From Clostridium celatum DSM 1785 (GTDB lineage Bacteria > Bacillota > Clostridia > Clostridiales > Clostridiaceae), in NCBI RefSeq assembly GCF_000320405.1, contig NZ_KB291655.1:37266-101265 (forward strand): DNA of 64,000 nucleotides, given 5' to 3'. Positions 50,519 to 58,501 of this stretch are shown piece by piece. Numbering within the stretch: position 1 is the stretch's first letter; each line of letters opens with the position of its first letter. The notes under the pieces were generated by a model, which did no database searches, was not told the origin of the DNA, and worked only from the letters and a program-made list of their open reading frames with translations. Made by a program: the position numbers and the translations under genes.

Positions 50519-51130
50519 CTATTTATTATAAATTTGTGTTTTTTCTATAGCTTCATGTTTAAATCGTTCTAATGGAATTATTGCTATAACTATAGTACAT
50601 AAAATACCTTCAACCCCAGCACTAGTAAAGTTATATAAAAATGAATATAAATATGGATTCATCCCTTCTGGTGCAAACTGTGCAAAAAATACTACACCAG
50701 AAACAAAATATGAAAATACACATAAAGCAACTGCAAATAGTGATCCAAGTACAATTTTATACTTCTTATCACTTCCTAAAATACATGCAAAACCTAATGC
50801 CATTGGTCCAAATAAACAATCTAAGAAAAACTGAACTGGATGTATTACATATGCACCATTTAATAATGATAAAACTCCCCATATTAAACCACCTGTAATA
50901 CCTGCTGTTCTTCCATATAATAATGAAAGCACCATTATTGGTAGCATTGAAAATAAAGTAATCCCTCCACCTTGAGGATATTTAACAAATTGAATCAAAC
51001 TAAGCATGAAAGCTAGTCCACTCATCATTGCTATAACTACCATTTCCTTAGTATTAATTGGATTTCTTTTTAAGTCTCTAAAATATAACATAAATATCAT
51101 TACTGATATTACCCCAATAAAAATTACCAT
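50519..51130 (-). CDS. thiT: ThiT-type thiamine ECF transporter S component
   Basis: A 203-residue membrane protein with six helices. It has the ThiT motif FVKYPQGGGITLFSMLPIMV and the family region LLYGRTAGITGGLIWGVLSL. It includes an extra N-terminal hydrophobic segment (VIFIGVISVMIFMLY) before the usual start region, so a later start is possible, although AAGGAG lies upstream of this ATG at somewhat long spacing. It captures thiamine at the membrane for an ECF transporter. Confidence 0.9.
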   Translation of the reverse strand: MVIFIGVISVMIFMLYFRDLKRNPINTKEMVVIAMMSGLAFMLSLIQFVKYPQGGGITLFSMLPIMVLSLLYGRTAGITGGLIWGVLSLLNGAYVIHPVQFFLDCLFGPMALGFACILGSDKKYKIVLGSLFAVALCVFSYFVSGVVFFAQFAPEGMNPYLYSFLYNFTSAGVEGILCTIVIAIIPLERFKHEAIEKTQIYNK

Positions 51131-51165
51131 CTTGCTTTTTACTCCTTAAAACTTCTTATATTTAA

Positions 51166-51819
51166 CTATTTATTTGCCATATTCCAAAATTCCATTTCAT
51201 AAAGACTAGATTTAACAAATATATCTTTTAAATTTTCTTTTTCAACTTCTGATATGTTTTCACATAAATAATCAATATAATCAATCCATTCTTGAGCACA
51301 TTGCCTAAACTCTTCTGATGCATACTCCTCTATCCATGGAGCATAAAAATTACCCTCTAAATTTTCTTTATAATTATCATAAAGATGCTTTCCAATGTAA
51401 TAATAGCTCCAAGTACATGGCATTATTGTCATGGCAATTTCTTTTGCCCCACCTTTTAATGCAATACCGAGCATGTAATTTGTATAGCTTGCCGTTGTTA
51501 ATTCACATTTATACTTTTCAACTTCCTCTGGAGTTAATCCAAATTCTCTTAAATAATTTATATGAACTGCAGTTTCATCCTCTAATACACCTTTAATTGA
51601 TTGATGATAAAATTTCATTTCTTTCATGGTACTGGCCTTAACAACACCCATTGCAAAAACCTTGGCATAGTCTTTTAAATATAAATAATCTTGTATTAAA
51701 TAATTTTTAAACTTCTCCTTATCTAAAGTTCCTTCTCCTATACCTTTTACAAATGGATGTTCTAAATACTCATTCCAAAGACCTTTAACTTCTTCAAATA
51801 AAACTTGTGAAAACTTCAT
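51166..51819 (-). CDS. tenA: TenA family aminopyrimidine aminohydrolase (thiaminase II)
   Basis: The start is ATG 51819 (MKFSQVLFEEVKGLWNEYLE), right after the thiM stop at 51821; a longer reading would begin inside thiM. The 217-residue helical protein has the catalytic Cys in AMTIMPCTWSYYYIG and the conserved FYAPWIEEYASEEFR. TenA recovers the HMP pyrimidine from degraded thiamine, feeding ThiD. It belongs to the TPP-riboswitch operon. Confidence 0.93.
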   Translation of the reverse strand: MKFSQVLFEEVKGLWNEYLEHPFVKGIGEGTLDKEKFKNYLIQDYLYLKDYAKVFAMGVVKASTMKEMKFYHQSIKGVLEDETAVHINYLREFGLTPEEVEKYKCELTTASYTNYMLGIALKGGAKEIAMTIMPCTWSYYYIGKHLYDNYKENLEGNFYAPWIEEYASEEFRQCAQEWIDYIDYLCENISEVEKENLKDIFVKSSLYEMEFWNMANK

Positions 51820-51820
51820 A

Positions 51821-52633
51821 TTACTCAAACCTCGCATATTCTTTTAACTTGTCTACATTCATTTCATAGACATTATTCATTAACTTTTCTTTAAAGCTAC
51901 CAATTGCAATATTATTTATATCAGCTAATTCTCCACTTACTCCCATTGTAAGTACTCCCATAGCTACAGCTTCTAACTTGCTTATGGTTATTTCTTCCTT
52001 TGAATTTACTAATGTATCATAAGCACCTAAATAACTTCCAATTAAACTTCCAGTCATACACCCAGTTCCTGTTATACTTTTAAGCTTTACAGTTCCATTT
52101 TTAATTTTAATTACACTTTCACCATCACTTATATAATCTACCTTACCTGTAGCAACTATAATACTCCCTAACTTATTAGCTACTCTTTTAACCACTTCTG
52201 AGTTATCTTCATTATCATCAAAAGAGTCAACCCCTTTTCCTCTTACATCTAAACCACCTATAAACTTAATTTCTGAAATATTTCCTTTAACTACATCAAA
52301 TTTAATTTCATTTAAAAGTTTATTTGTAAAATCACTTCTAGTTTTTGTTGCAAAGACCCCTACTGGATCTAAAATAACTGGTTTATTAAATTTATTTGCA
52401 GTCTTCCCAGCTTCAACAAATAAATTTAATCTACTTGAATTCATAGTTCCTATATTAATTACTATTGAATTTGCAACACTTACTATTTCTTGTACTTCTT
52501 CATCACTATAACTCATCAAAGGGCTTGCCCCTAAAGCTAAAGTTACATTTGCACAATCATTTATAGTAACCTCATTTGTATAATGAAGCACTAATGGATT
52601 TATTTCTTTTACCTTATTGATTAATTCATACAT
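51821..52633 (-). CDS. thiM: Hydroxyethylthiazole kinase
   Basis: A 270-residue ribokinase-fold enzyme with NPLVLHYTNEVTINDCANVT, the PVILDPVGVFATKTR loop and the catalytic GTGCMTGSLIGSYLG motif. It phosphorylates the thiazole salvage precursor for ThiE. AAGGAGAAT precedes the ATG; it lies 78 bases after thiD and abuts tenA. Confidence 0.95.
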   Translation of the reverse strand: MYELINKVKEINPLVLHYTNEVTINDCANVTLALGASPLMSYSDEEVQEIVSVANSIVINIGTMNSSRLNLFVEAGKTANKFNKPVILDPVGVFATKTRSDFTNKLLNEIKFDVVKGNISEIKFIGGLDVRGKGVDSFDDNEDNSEVVKRVANKLGSIIVATGKVDYISDGESVIKIKNGTVKLKSITGTGCMTGSLIGSYLGAYDTLVNSKEEITISKLEAVAMGVLTMGVSGELADINNIAIGSFKEKLMNNVYEMNVDKLKEYARFE

Positions 52634-52711
52634 CTCATATTCTCCTTAATATATAAACTTATACTTTTAAACAGTTTCTACATAACTTTTTTTATTTCCT
52701 TAAACAATTTT

Positions 52712-53509
52712 TTACTCTTCAAATTTATAAAAATGATTAACTGGCCCCACGCCTTGTCCAATATCAAAGCTATGTCTTATTGCTTCAGTTATATATTCCT
52801 TACTCAACTTTACAGCTTCTCTTATTTCATATCCTAAAGCTAAATGTGAAGCTATTGCAGAAGATAATGTACATCCTGTTCCATGAGTATTTTTTCTATC
52901 TAATCTTTCTTGTTTATATATTTCAAATGTTTCTTTGCCTATTAATACATCAACTGCATCTCCTTCAAGATGCCCACCTTTCATAAGTACATACTTAGGT
53001 CCTAACTCTAATATTTTTTTACCAGCTTCCTTCATATCATCTATAGTGTTTATTTTTATACCTACTATTTCTTCAGCCTCTAATGTATTCGGTGTTATTA
53101 TATATGCCATTGGTATTAATTCTTCAATTAAACTCTTTTTAGCCTCTTTCCTTAATAATGAATATCCACTTTTAGATATCATAACTGGATCTACAACTAA
53201 ATATTTAGGTTTATAGTGAGCTAAAGACTCCACTATAACTTCTACTATTCTTGAACTAGATACCATTCCTATTTTTACTGCTTTTGGTTCTATATCTTCA
53301 AAAACAACTTCAATTTGTTTTCTTATTATATCCTCACTTAATTCTTCTACTAAAAATACACCTTGTGTATTTTGAGCTGTTATTGCAGTTATAACACTCA
53401 TTCCATAAGTTCCTATTGCACTAAAAGTTTTTAAATCTGCTTGTACTCCCGCTCCTCCTGATGAATCTGATCCTGCAATTGTTAATGTTGGTATTTTGTA
53501 ATTTCTCAT
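52712..53509 (-). CDS. thiD: HMP/HMP-P kinase
   Basis: A 265-residue ribokinase-fold enzyme. TIAGSDSSGGAGVQADLKTF, the VVDPVMISKSG loop and the anion hole THGTGCTLSSAIASHLALG are typical of ThiD. It makes HMP-pyrophosphate in two steps. AAGGAG is ideally placed. It is the first gene after the TPP riboswitch. Confidence 0.95.
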   Translation of the reverse strand: MRNYKIPTLTIAGSDSSGGAGVQADLKTFSAIGTYGMSVITAITAQNTQGVFLVEELSEDIIRKQIEVVFEDIEPKAVKIGMVSSSRIVEVIVESLAHYKPKYLVVDPVMISKSGYSLLRKEAKKSLIEELIPMAYIITPNTLEAEEIVGIKINTIDDMKEAGKKILELGPKYVLMKGGHLEGDAVDVLIGKETFEIYKQERLDRKNTHGTGCTLSSAIASHLALGYEIREAVKLSKEYITEAIRHSFDIGQGVGPVNHFYKFEE

Positions 53510-53599
53510 TTTTTTCTCCTTATCTTAATTTATTTAATAAATGAAAAATTCCAATCTGATTAATCCCGTTTTTTGTATTTTTTCAATTTAAAGGAAATA

Positions 53600-53631
53600 A
53601 AAATAGCTATACTCCTCCGGAATATAGCTAT
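53600..53631 (-). terminator. Riboswitch terminator before thiD
   Basis: ATAGCTAT is repeated (itself palindromic) around TTCCGGAGGA, and TTTTTATTT follows on the minus strand. It lies between the TPP aptamer and thiD, as an OFF-switch terminator would. Confidence 0.75.
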
Positions 53632-53674
53632 AGGCTAACAATAAAATTTATATAATTAATTATATATTTTATGC

Positions 53675-53749
53675 TTTCCTCCGCTGGTATTATCCAGATC
53701 AGGTACAAGGGTTAATATTACTATTTCTCAGCCTAAAGGCACCCCTAGC
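53675..53749 (-). ncRNA. TPP riboswitch (THI element)
   Basis: The minus strand contains the THI core: GCTAGGGGTGCC, GGCTGAGAAATAG, ACCCTTGTACCTGATCTGG and ATAATACCAGCGGAGGAAAG. It controls the six-gene thiamine salvage operon to its left and represses it when TPP is plentiful. The 388-base gap between thiD and the HAD gene otherwise holds only promoter sequence. Confidence 0.96.
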
Positions 53750-53897
53750 AATTTTTTCTATTTATCTTATACTTTAATTATATTATAATATAACAAATTA
53801 TCAATAATTATCTTATTTTTTATATTTAACTTAAATAATTATATATTTGTTGATATAATTTTAATAAAAACTAAAGATAAATAAAGGAGGTTTGGTT

Positions 53898-54626
53898 ATG
53901 TCAAAAACTGCTGCATTTTTTGATATTGATGGAACAATATACAGAGAAGGATTAATTACTGAAGTCTTTAAAAAAATAATTAAATATGATTTAGTAGATG
54001 AAAAAAGATGGCATACATATGTAAAACCAGCTTATATTAACTGGGATAAAAGACAAGGTGATTATGATACTTATCTTTTAAAAATGGTTGATGTGTATAT
54101 AGAAGCTATTAAAGGACTTGATAAATATCATATAGATTATATTGCAAGAAAAGTAATAGAACAAAAAGGTGATAGAGTCTATACTTTTTCTAGAGAAAGA
54201 ATTAAATGGCATAAAGATAGAGGAGATATTGTAATTGCAATATCAGGTTCTCCTATAGAGTTAGTTAAAGAAATGTCTTCAAAATATAATATGGATGATT
54301 ATAGAGGTACTATTTATAAATTAGATGAAAATAACAAATATAACGGTGATATAATTCCAATGTGGGATTCAGAAAGTAAAGAAAAAGCTATATTAGAGCT
54401 ATGTGAAAAATATGATATAGATCTTAGTAAAAGCTATGCATATGGTGATACTGCTGGCGACTTTACAATGTTTAAGTATGTAGGAATTCCTTATGCAATG
54501 AACCCAACTCGTGAACTTATTTCTAAAATATTAGAAAATGAAGAAATAAAAAATAAAATAAATATCATAGTAGAAAGAAAAGATGTTACTTATAAACTTG
54601 ATATTAACTCTTTAAGTTTAATTTAA
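53898..54626 (+). CDS. HAD-IB family hydrolase
   Basis: The start is ATG 53898 (MSKTAAFFDIDGTIYREGLI), seven bases after AAAGGAGG. The 242-residue protein has HAD motif I (FFDIDGTIYRE), motif II (IVIAISGSPIELV), the Lys of motif III and motif IV (AYGDTAGDFTMFKYVG). It resembles the SerB/PhoE-like HAD-IB branch, in which several members dephosphorylate phosphoserine or lipid-linked phosphates. The substrate is unknown. It is divergent from the thiamine operon and converges with DUF2232. Confidence 0.88.
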   Translation: MSKTAAFFDIDGTIYREGLITEVFKKIIKYDLVDEKRWHTYVKPAYINWDKRQGDYDTYLLKMVDVYIEAIKGLDKYHIDYIARKVIEQKGDRVYTFSRERIKWHKDRGDIVIAISGSPIELVKEMSSKYNMDDYRGTIYKLDENNKYNGDIIPMWDSESKEKAILELCEKYDIDLSKSYAYGDTAGDFTMFKYVGIPYAMNPTRELISKILENEEIKNKINIIVERKDVTYKLDINSLSLI

Positions 54627-54628
54627 AT

Positions 54629-54698
54629 TAATAATGACAAATTTGAAATTATAATAAATATTAAAATTTATTATCGCTACAAATTTGTCATTATTTTT
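54629..54698. terminator. Bidirectional terminator
   Basis: AATAATGACAAATTTG pairs with CAAATTTGTCATTATT between convergent genes, with T-tracts to both sides. Confidence 0.85.
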
Positions 54699-55656
54699 AT
54701 CTTCTTACTAAAATCTTTCCTAAACCATTAATTTGCTTACTTCTTAAATTTAATATCAAATCAAAAACTATACTTGTAACAACAAGAATAATAAATGTAG
54801 ATTTAAAATCTACTAATAACATGTATATCATTGCAAAATAAAAAAATTTACTGTATCCATTTGCTTTTGTAATTAAAATCATACCTGTCATAACAAATGA
54901 TAAAGAATCCTTTAAAACAAAATATATAGCAATAACCTTAATAGCCATTATTACAGTATTAAAATATATAAAATTAACTTGTAGATTTAAATATTTAAAT
55001 AGCTCTAATAATATTAAGTATCCAATTGCTATAAAAAAAGTTTTTCTACTGCAACATATATAAGAACCAACTTTTTTAAAATTATGAATAATGTCATATT
55101 TTTCAGTATTATTTTCATTTAAAATTTTAAGCCTCTTTCCAATAAATAAAGCTGCTATATATGTAATTAAAATAGTACTCATCGGTACTGTTGCTACAAA
55201 TATACTAAATGCTATTTTCATAGCCTCTTCATTTAAAGAAAACATATTCCTATATTCATCAAATTCCTTCATAAAGCTATATCCTGTTAATTTAGAAAAA
55301 TATACATCAATTAAAACCATTAAAAAGCATCCTAATACAGCTGAATAAAATAAATCATCAAAAATTGTTGACTTCTTTTGTATAAAATAACCACAAATTA
55401 ATCCCATTAATATTCCTTGACTCATCCATATTCCAGATACTATATCACCTACTGCTAATACAACTATAAGTAATGATGTAATAGATGCTAATACTGTATA
55501 TTTAAAATCTAACCTCATATATATAAGACAAACTATTATGGGTACTATCATATCCAAATATAGTGTATATGCTATCCCAGTATAAATAAACATCATGCTA
55601 CATACTACAAATAATGCTGATAACATTGCTGCTTCTGTTAATTTTTTAGTATTCAA
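54697..55656 (-). CDS. DUF2232 (YybS-like) membrane protein
   Basis: A 319-residue polytopic membrane protein with eight or more hydrophobic segments. The opening (MNTKKLTEAAMLSALFVVCS) and the last helices (MIYMLLVDFKSTFIILVVTS) match the YybS/DUF2232 family. These proteins are structurally close to ECF S components, but no ligand is known. GTGGTGAGAA precedes the ATG. It has no TPP-like leader. Confidence 0.8.
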   Translation of the reverse strand: MNTKKLTEAAMLSALFVVCSMMFIYTGIAYTLYLDMIVPIIVCLIYMRLDFKYTVLASITSLLIVVLAVGDIVSGIWMSQGILMGLICGYFIQKKSTIFDDLFYSAVLGCFLMVLIDVYFSKLTGYSFMKEFDEYRNMFSLNEEAMKIAFSIFVATVPMSTILITYIAALFIGKRLKILNENNTEKYDIIHNFKKVGSYICCSRKTFFIAIGYLILLELFKYLNLQVNFIYFNTVIMAIKVIAIYFVLKDSLSFVMTGMILITKANGYSKFFYFAMIYMLLVDFKSTFIILVVTSIVFDLILNLRSKQINGLGKILVRR

Positions 55657-55731
55657 ATTCTCACCACTTTTCTTCCATAGTTACTTCATTTTATTATACC
55701 CCCATGTTTAATAATATAACATGAATTTTTT

Positions 55732-55854
55732 TTAAATTTTTACTCCTTGGTTTAAAACTTTTTCTTTATAAAAAATGTTTAATCCTTCAAATGTTGGCTC
55801 AATACCTTTTTTCAAACACTCTTCTACATAATTTTTTAACACATAAATACTCAT
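55732..55854 (-). CDS. Small hypothetical protein (40 aa)
   Basis: A 40-codon gene, MSIYVLKNYVEECLKKGIEP to KVLNQGVKI, with GAGGTG six bases before the ATG. The product is a short amphipathic helical protein without a membrane segment. It is monocistronic between DUF2232 and the exonuclease. The family is unknown; the ribosome-binding site is the main evidence. Confidence 0.55.
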   Translation of the reverse strand: MSIYVLKNYVEECLKKGIEPTFEGLNIFYKEKVLNQGVKI

Positions 55855-55966
55855 AAATAACACCTCTTTTTAAGACATTTCATTGTTTTTATGTTTTAAT
55901 ATATGTAATAACTATTATGTTAATAACTAAAAATAATAAAAACTTTCAAAAAACGTAGGTGCAAAT

Positions 55967-56713
55967 ATGAATTATATAATTTTTGACTTAGAATTTAACC
56001 AACAACATCCTGATGATATAAAAGATGATAATAAACCTGAACTATTATTTGAGATAATACAAATAGGTGCACTAAAATTAGATAGTAAGTTTAATACAAT
56101 CTCTACTTTTAATTACTTAATTAAACCTAATATTCATACAAAAATTCATCCTTACGTAGAAAATTTAACAAAAATAACTGAAGATGAATTAAATAAAGCT
56201 TTAGATTTTAAAAATGTATATAATGAATTTTTAAAATTTATTGGTAATACTGATAGTGTATTAGTAGTTTGGGGAACTTCAGATATAAAAGAATTACTAA
56301 AAAATATAGAATTTAATAAATTATCTACATCTCCAATTCCTAAAAAGTATATAGATATACAAAGTTATGCCACTAAATTATTTAAATTGCCTAAAGGCCA
56401 AAAAATTGGATTAAAAAAAGCTGTAGAGGTTTTAGAGATAGCTGTAGATGGTGAGTTTCATGATGCATTTTTTGATGCTCATTATACAAGTGAAGTTTTT
56501 AAATCTATTTATAATAAAAAAATAATACCTCAAGTTTATAATAAAACATTAGAGAAAAGACCTAAAGTAAAAAAAGAAAAGTTAGATTCTAAAGCTTTAA
56601 TTAATGAATTTGAAAAAATTTATAATAGAAAAATGTCTAAAGAAGAAATTCAAATTATAAGACTTGCTTATTTTATGGGAAAAACAAAACAATTTATTAT
56701 AAAAGATGAATAA
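55967..56713 (+). CDS. DEDDh 3'-5' exonuclease family protein
   Basis: A 248-residue protein with the DnaQ/ERI1-type fold: Exo I MNYIIFDLEFNQQ (D and E), Exo II LVVWGTSDIKELLKN (D) and Exo III GEFHDAFFDAHYTSEVF (H and D). It resembles KapD-like exonucleases. It would trim RNA or DNA ends in the cytoplasm. GTAGGTG precedes the ATG. It is followed 46 bases later by a membrane protein gene in the same direction. Confidence 0.85.
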   Translation: MNYIIFDLEFNQQHPDDIKDDNKPELLFEIIQIGALKLDSKFNTISTFNYLIKPNIHTKIHPYVENLTKITEDELNKALDFKNVYNEFLKFIGNTDSVLVVWGTSDIKELLKNIEFNKLSTSPIPKKYIDIQSYATKLFKLPKGQKIGLKKAVEVLEIAVDGEFHDAFFDAHYTSEVFKSIYNKKIIPQVYNKTLEKRPKVKKEKLDSKALINEFEKIYNRKMSKEEIQIIRLAYFMGKTKQFIIKDE

Positions 56714-56759
56714 TTTTCCATAAAGTAGTTATTCTAATTACTAAAGGAGGCTACTTAAA

Positions 56760-57674
56760 ATGGTGCTTGTTTTAGTAAATTCAATGTTTTTTATTTTTAG
56801 ATTTATATTCAATATAATTAAATTTTTAATATACATATGTGTGAAAGTATTATCCCTTGTATTAAAGGTCCCACTACTTAGATTTGCCTTATTACTTTTT
56901 GTTTTAGGACATTTTTTAGATTTAAAATTTGAATTTTTATCTAAAATTTATATCATTTATATCATACATTTAGGAGCATTGTATTTTAATATTTATAAAA
57001 GATTATTTATTTATTTAAATTATACTTATAATAAACTATATAATTTCTTTAAAGTTTCTTTTTCCTTAAGACCATTAAAAAATGAGAGTATAATTTTAAA
57101 TAATTTATGCATAGAAAACGATGATTCAAATAACTGTACTATAGATGATTTAGTAATAACTGATGGCGGTATTTTTATTATTAAAACTTTAAATTATTCT
57201 TATAATGAATTTTTACTTAAAAGTACTACTAATAATAAATCCAAAAGTAAATTAAATAACGATTCGTTAATTGACTTAGAAATAATCTATAAAATTTGTG
57301 ATGAATGTAATAACTGTTATACCTTACTAAAAGAAATTATATCTTCTGAAATACCTATAACTCAGGTTATTGTTTTACCTAATGAGGATTCAGTTGTTCC
57401 TTTAGATGATAATATTAAAATTCCAATTATATTGGCAAAGGATCTGCCATTTTTCATCAAAAAGAATCTTGATACATCTAAAAATTGTTCACCATTATCT
57501 TTAAAAAATACCTTATTAGATAACAAGGTTTGGTTCTTTGATATCTTGCTTTTAAAACTTAAATACTTTATTTCAAATAATAAAGGATTATTATTATTTT
57601 TTTTAATTTCTTTAATTTTCTATTCTGTATCTACTACTTCTGTATCATACATTTCTTTTCGCTTTTTAAAGTAA
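56760..57674 (+). CDS. Membrane protein with NERD-like domain
   Basis: A 304-residue protein with two N-terminal membrane helices (residues about 10-70) and one at the C-terminus (GLLLFFLISLIFYSVSTTS). The soluble part contains CTIDDLVITDGGIFIIKTLN, which resembles the core of NERD nuclease-related domains (I-D-x-x-V-x-x-x-x-G-x-x-x-I-x-x-x). The family's E-x-K catalytic position is degraded to K-T. It is probably not an active nuclease. AAAGGAGG precedes the ATG. Confidence 0.6.
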   Translation: MVLVLVNSMFFIFRFIFNIIKFLIYICVKVLSLVLKVPLLRFALLLFVLGHFLDLKFEFLSKIYIIYIIHLGALYFNIYKRLFIYLNYTYNKLYNFFKVSFSLRPLKNESIILNNLCIENDDSNNCTIDDLVITDGGIFIIKTLNYSYNEFLLKSTTNNKSKSKLNNDSLIDLEIIYKICDECNNCYTLLKEIISSEIPITQVIVLPNEDSVVPLDDNIKIPIILAKDLPFFIKKNLDTSKNCSPLSLKNTLLDNKVWFFDILLLKLKYFISNNKGLLLFFLISLIFYSVSTTSVSYISFRFLK

Positions 57675-57677
57675 AAT

Positions 57678-57722
57678 TATAAGCTATGAAAATAAATATA
57701 ATATTTATTTTCATAGCTTACT
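57678..57722. terminator. Bidirectional terminator
   Basis: TAAGCTATGAAAATAAATA pairs with TATTTATTTTCATAGCTTA between convergent genes and is followed by CTTTTT. Confidence 0.88.
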
Positions 57723-57724
57723 TT

Positions 57725-58159
57725 TTATATTATTTCATATTCTTTCATTTCATCCCTTAATTTAGATATACCTTCTACTAAAGTATTGGGAAATAAATTT
57801 TTAATGTATTCAATTATACTATCGCAATTACCACCATTTTCTGCAATTGATATACTTTCTATTAAAATAGGTACATTTACCCCTGTAAGTACATAAAATT
57901 TATTTGGCTCTCTAATACATCTTACCATACACCTTTTAAAAGGACTTCCATTTATCATATCACAAAATATAATTATCTTTTCACATTTACCATAAAGATT
58001 TGATATAGCACTGCTAATCTTTTTATCTAAATCATAAACTTTTTCACTATCAATATAATCAACTACTTCTATATTTTCACGCTCACCAATTAACATCTTA
58101 CAAGCACTATATAATCCTGAGGCAAAGTTACCATGACCAGTTATAATAAATCCAACCAT
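57725..58159 (-). CDS. Mannose-family PTS EIIA domain protein, orphan
   Basis: A 144-residue EIIA-Man fold protein with the phosphoacceptor His in GFIITGHGNFASGLYSA and the fold motif IIIFCDMINGSPFKR. Normally EIIA works with EIIB, EIIC and EIID, but none of these is in the window. It may serve a PTS elsewhere or act as a regulator. AAGGAGGAT precedes the ATG at a slightly long distance. Confidence 0.85.
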   Translation of the reverse strand: MVGFIITGHGNFASGLYSACKMLIGERENIEVVDYIDSEKVYDLDKKISSAISNLYGKCEKIIIFCDMINGSPFKRCMVRCIREPNKFYVLTGVNVPILIESISIAENGGNCDSIIEYIKNLFPNTLVEGISKLRDEMKEYEII

Positions 58160-58312
58160 TACTTAACTTATCCTCCTTACTTATATTAAGATAGTTAAAA
58201 TACATGATACTAAATACCATTTATATATAATTTATTAATATATTCCATAAATTCTATATATATTATTATATCTCTATCTTCGTCTTGTTATTCAATAATA
58301 TTAAACTAGAAG

Positions 58313-58465
58313 TTATCCTAACATTTCGTATTTATCTAAATTTGCTTGCTTGACTATTTTGTTATAAACATGTTTTATATCATCTACATTATTATTAAAT
58401 GCCATATTTTCAATTAATGAATCTAAGATAATCATTATTTCCTTTTCATCTAATTTTAATTCCAT
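58313..58465 (-). CDS. Small hypothetical protein (50 aa)
   Basis: A 50-codon gene: MELKLDEKEIMIILDSLIEN to ANLDKYEMLG, helical and charged, without cysteines or a membrane segment. AGAGAG lies ten bases before the ATG. It is just downstream of pepF (36 bases from its stop) and may be cotranscribed with it. Function unknown. Confidence 0.55.
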   Translation of the reverse strand: MELKLDEKEIMIILDSLIENMAFNNNVDDIKHVYNKIVKQANLDKYEMLG

Positions 58466-58501
58466 AAATCTCACACTCTCTTTTTATAGTTTCATATTGA
58501 A

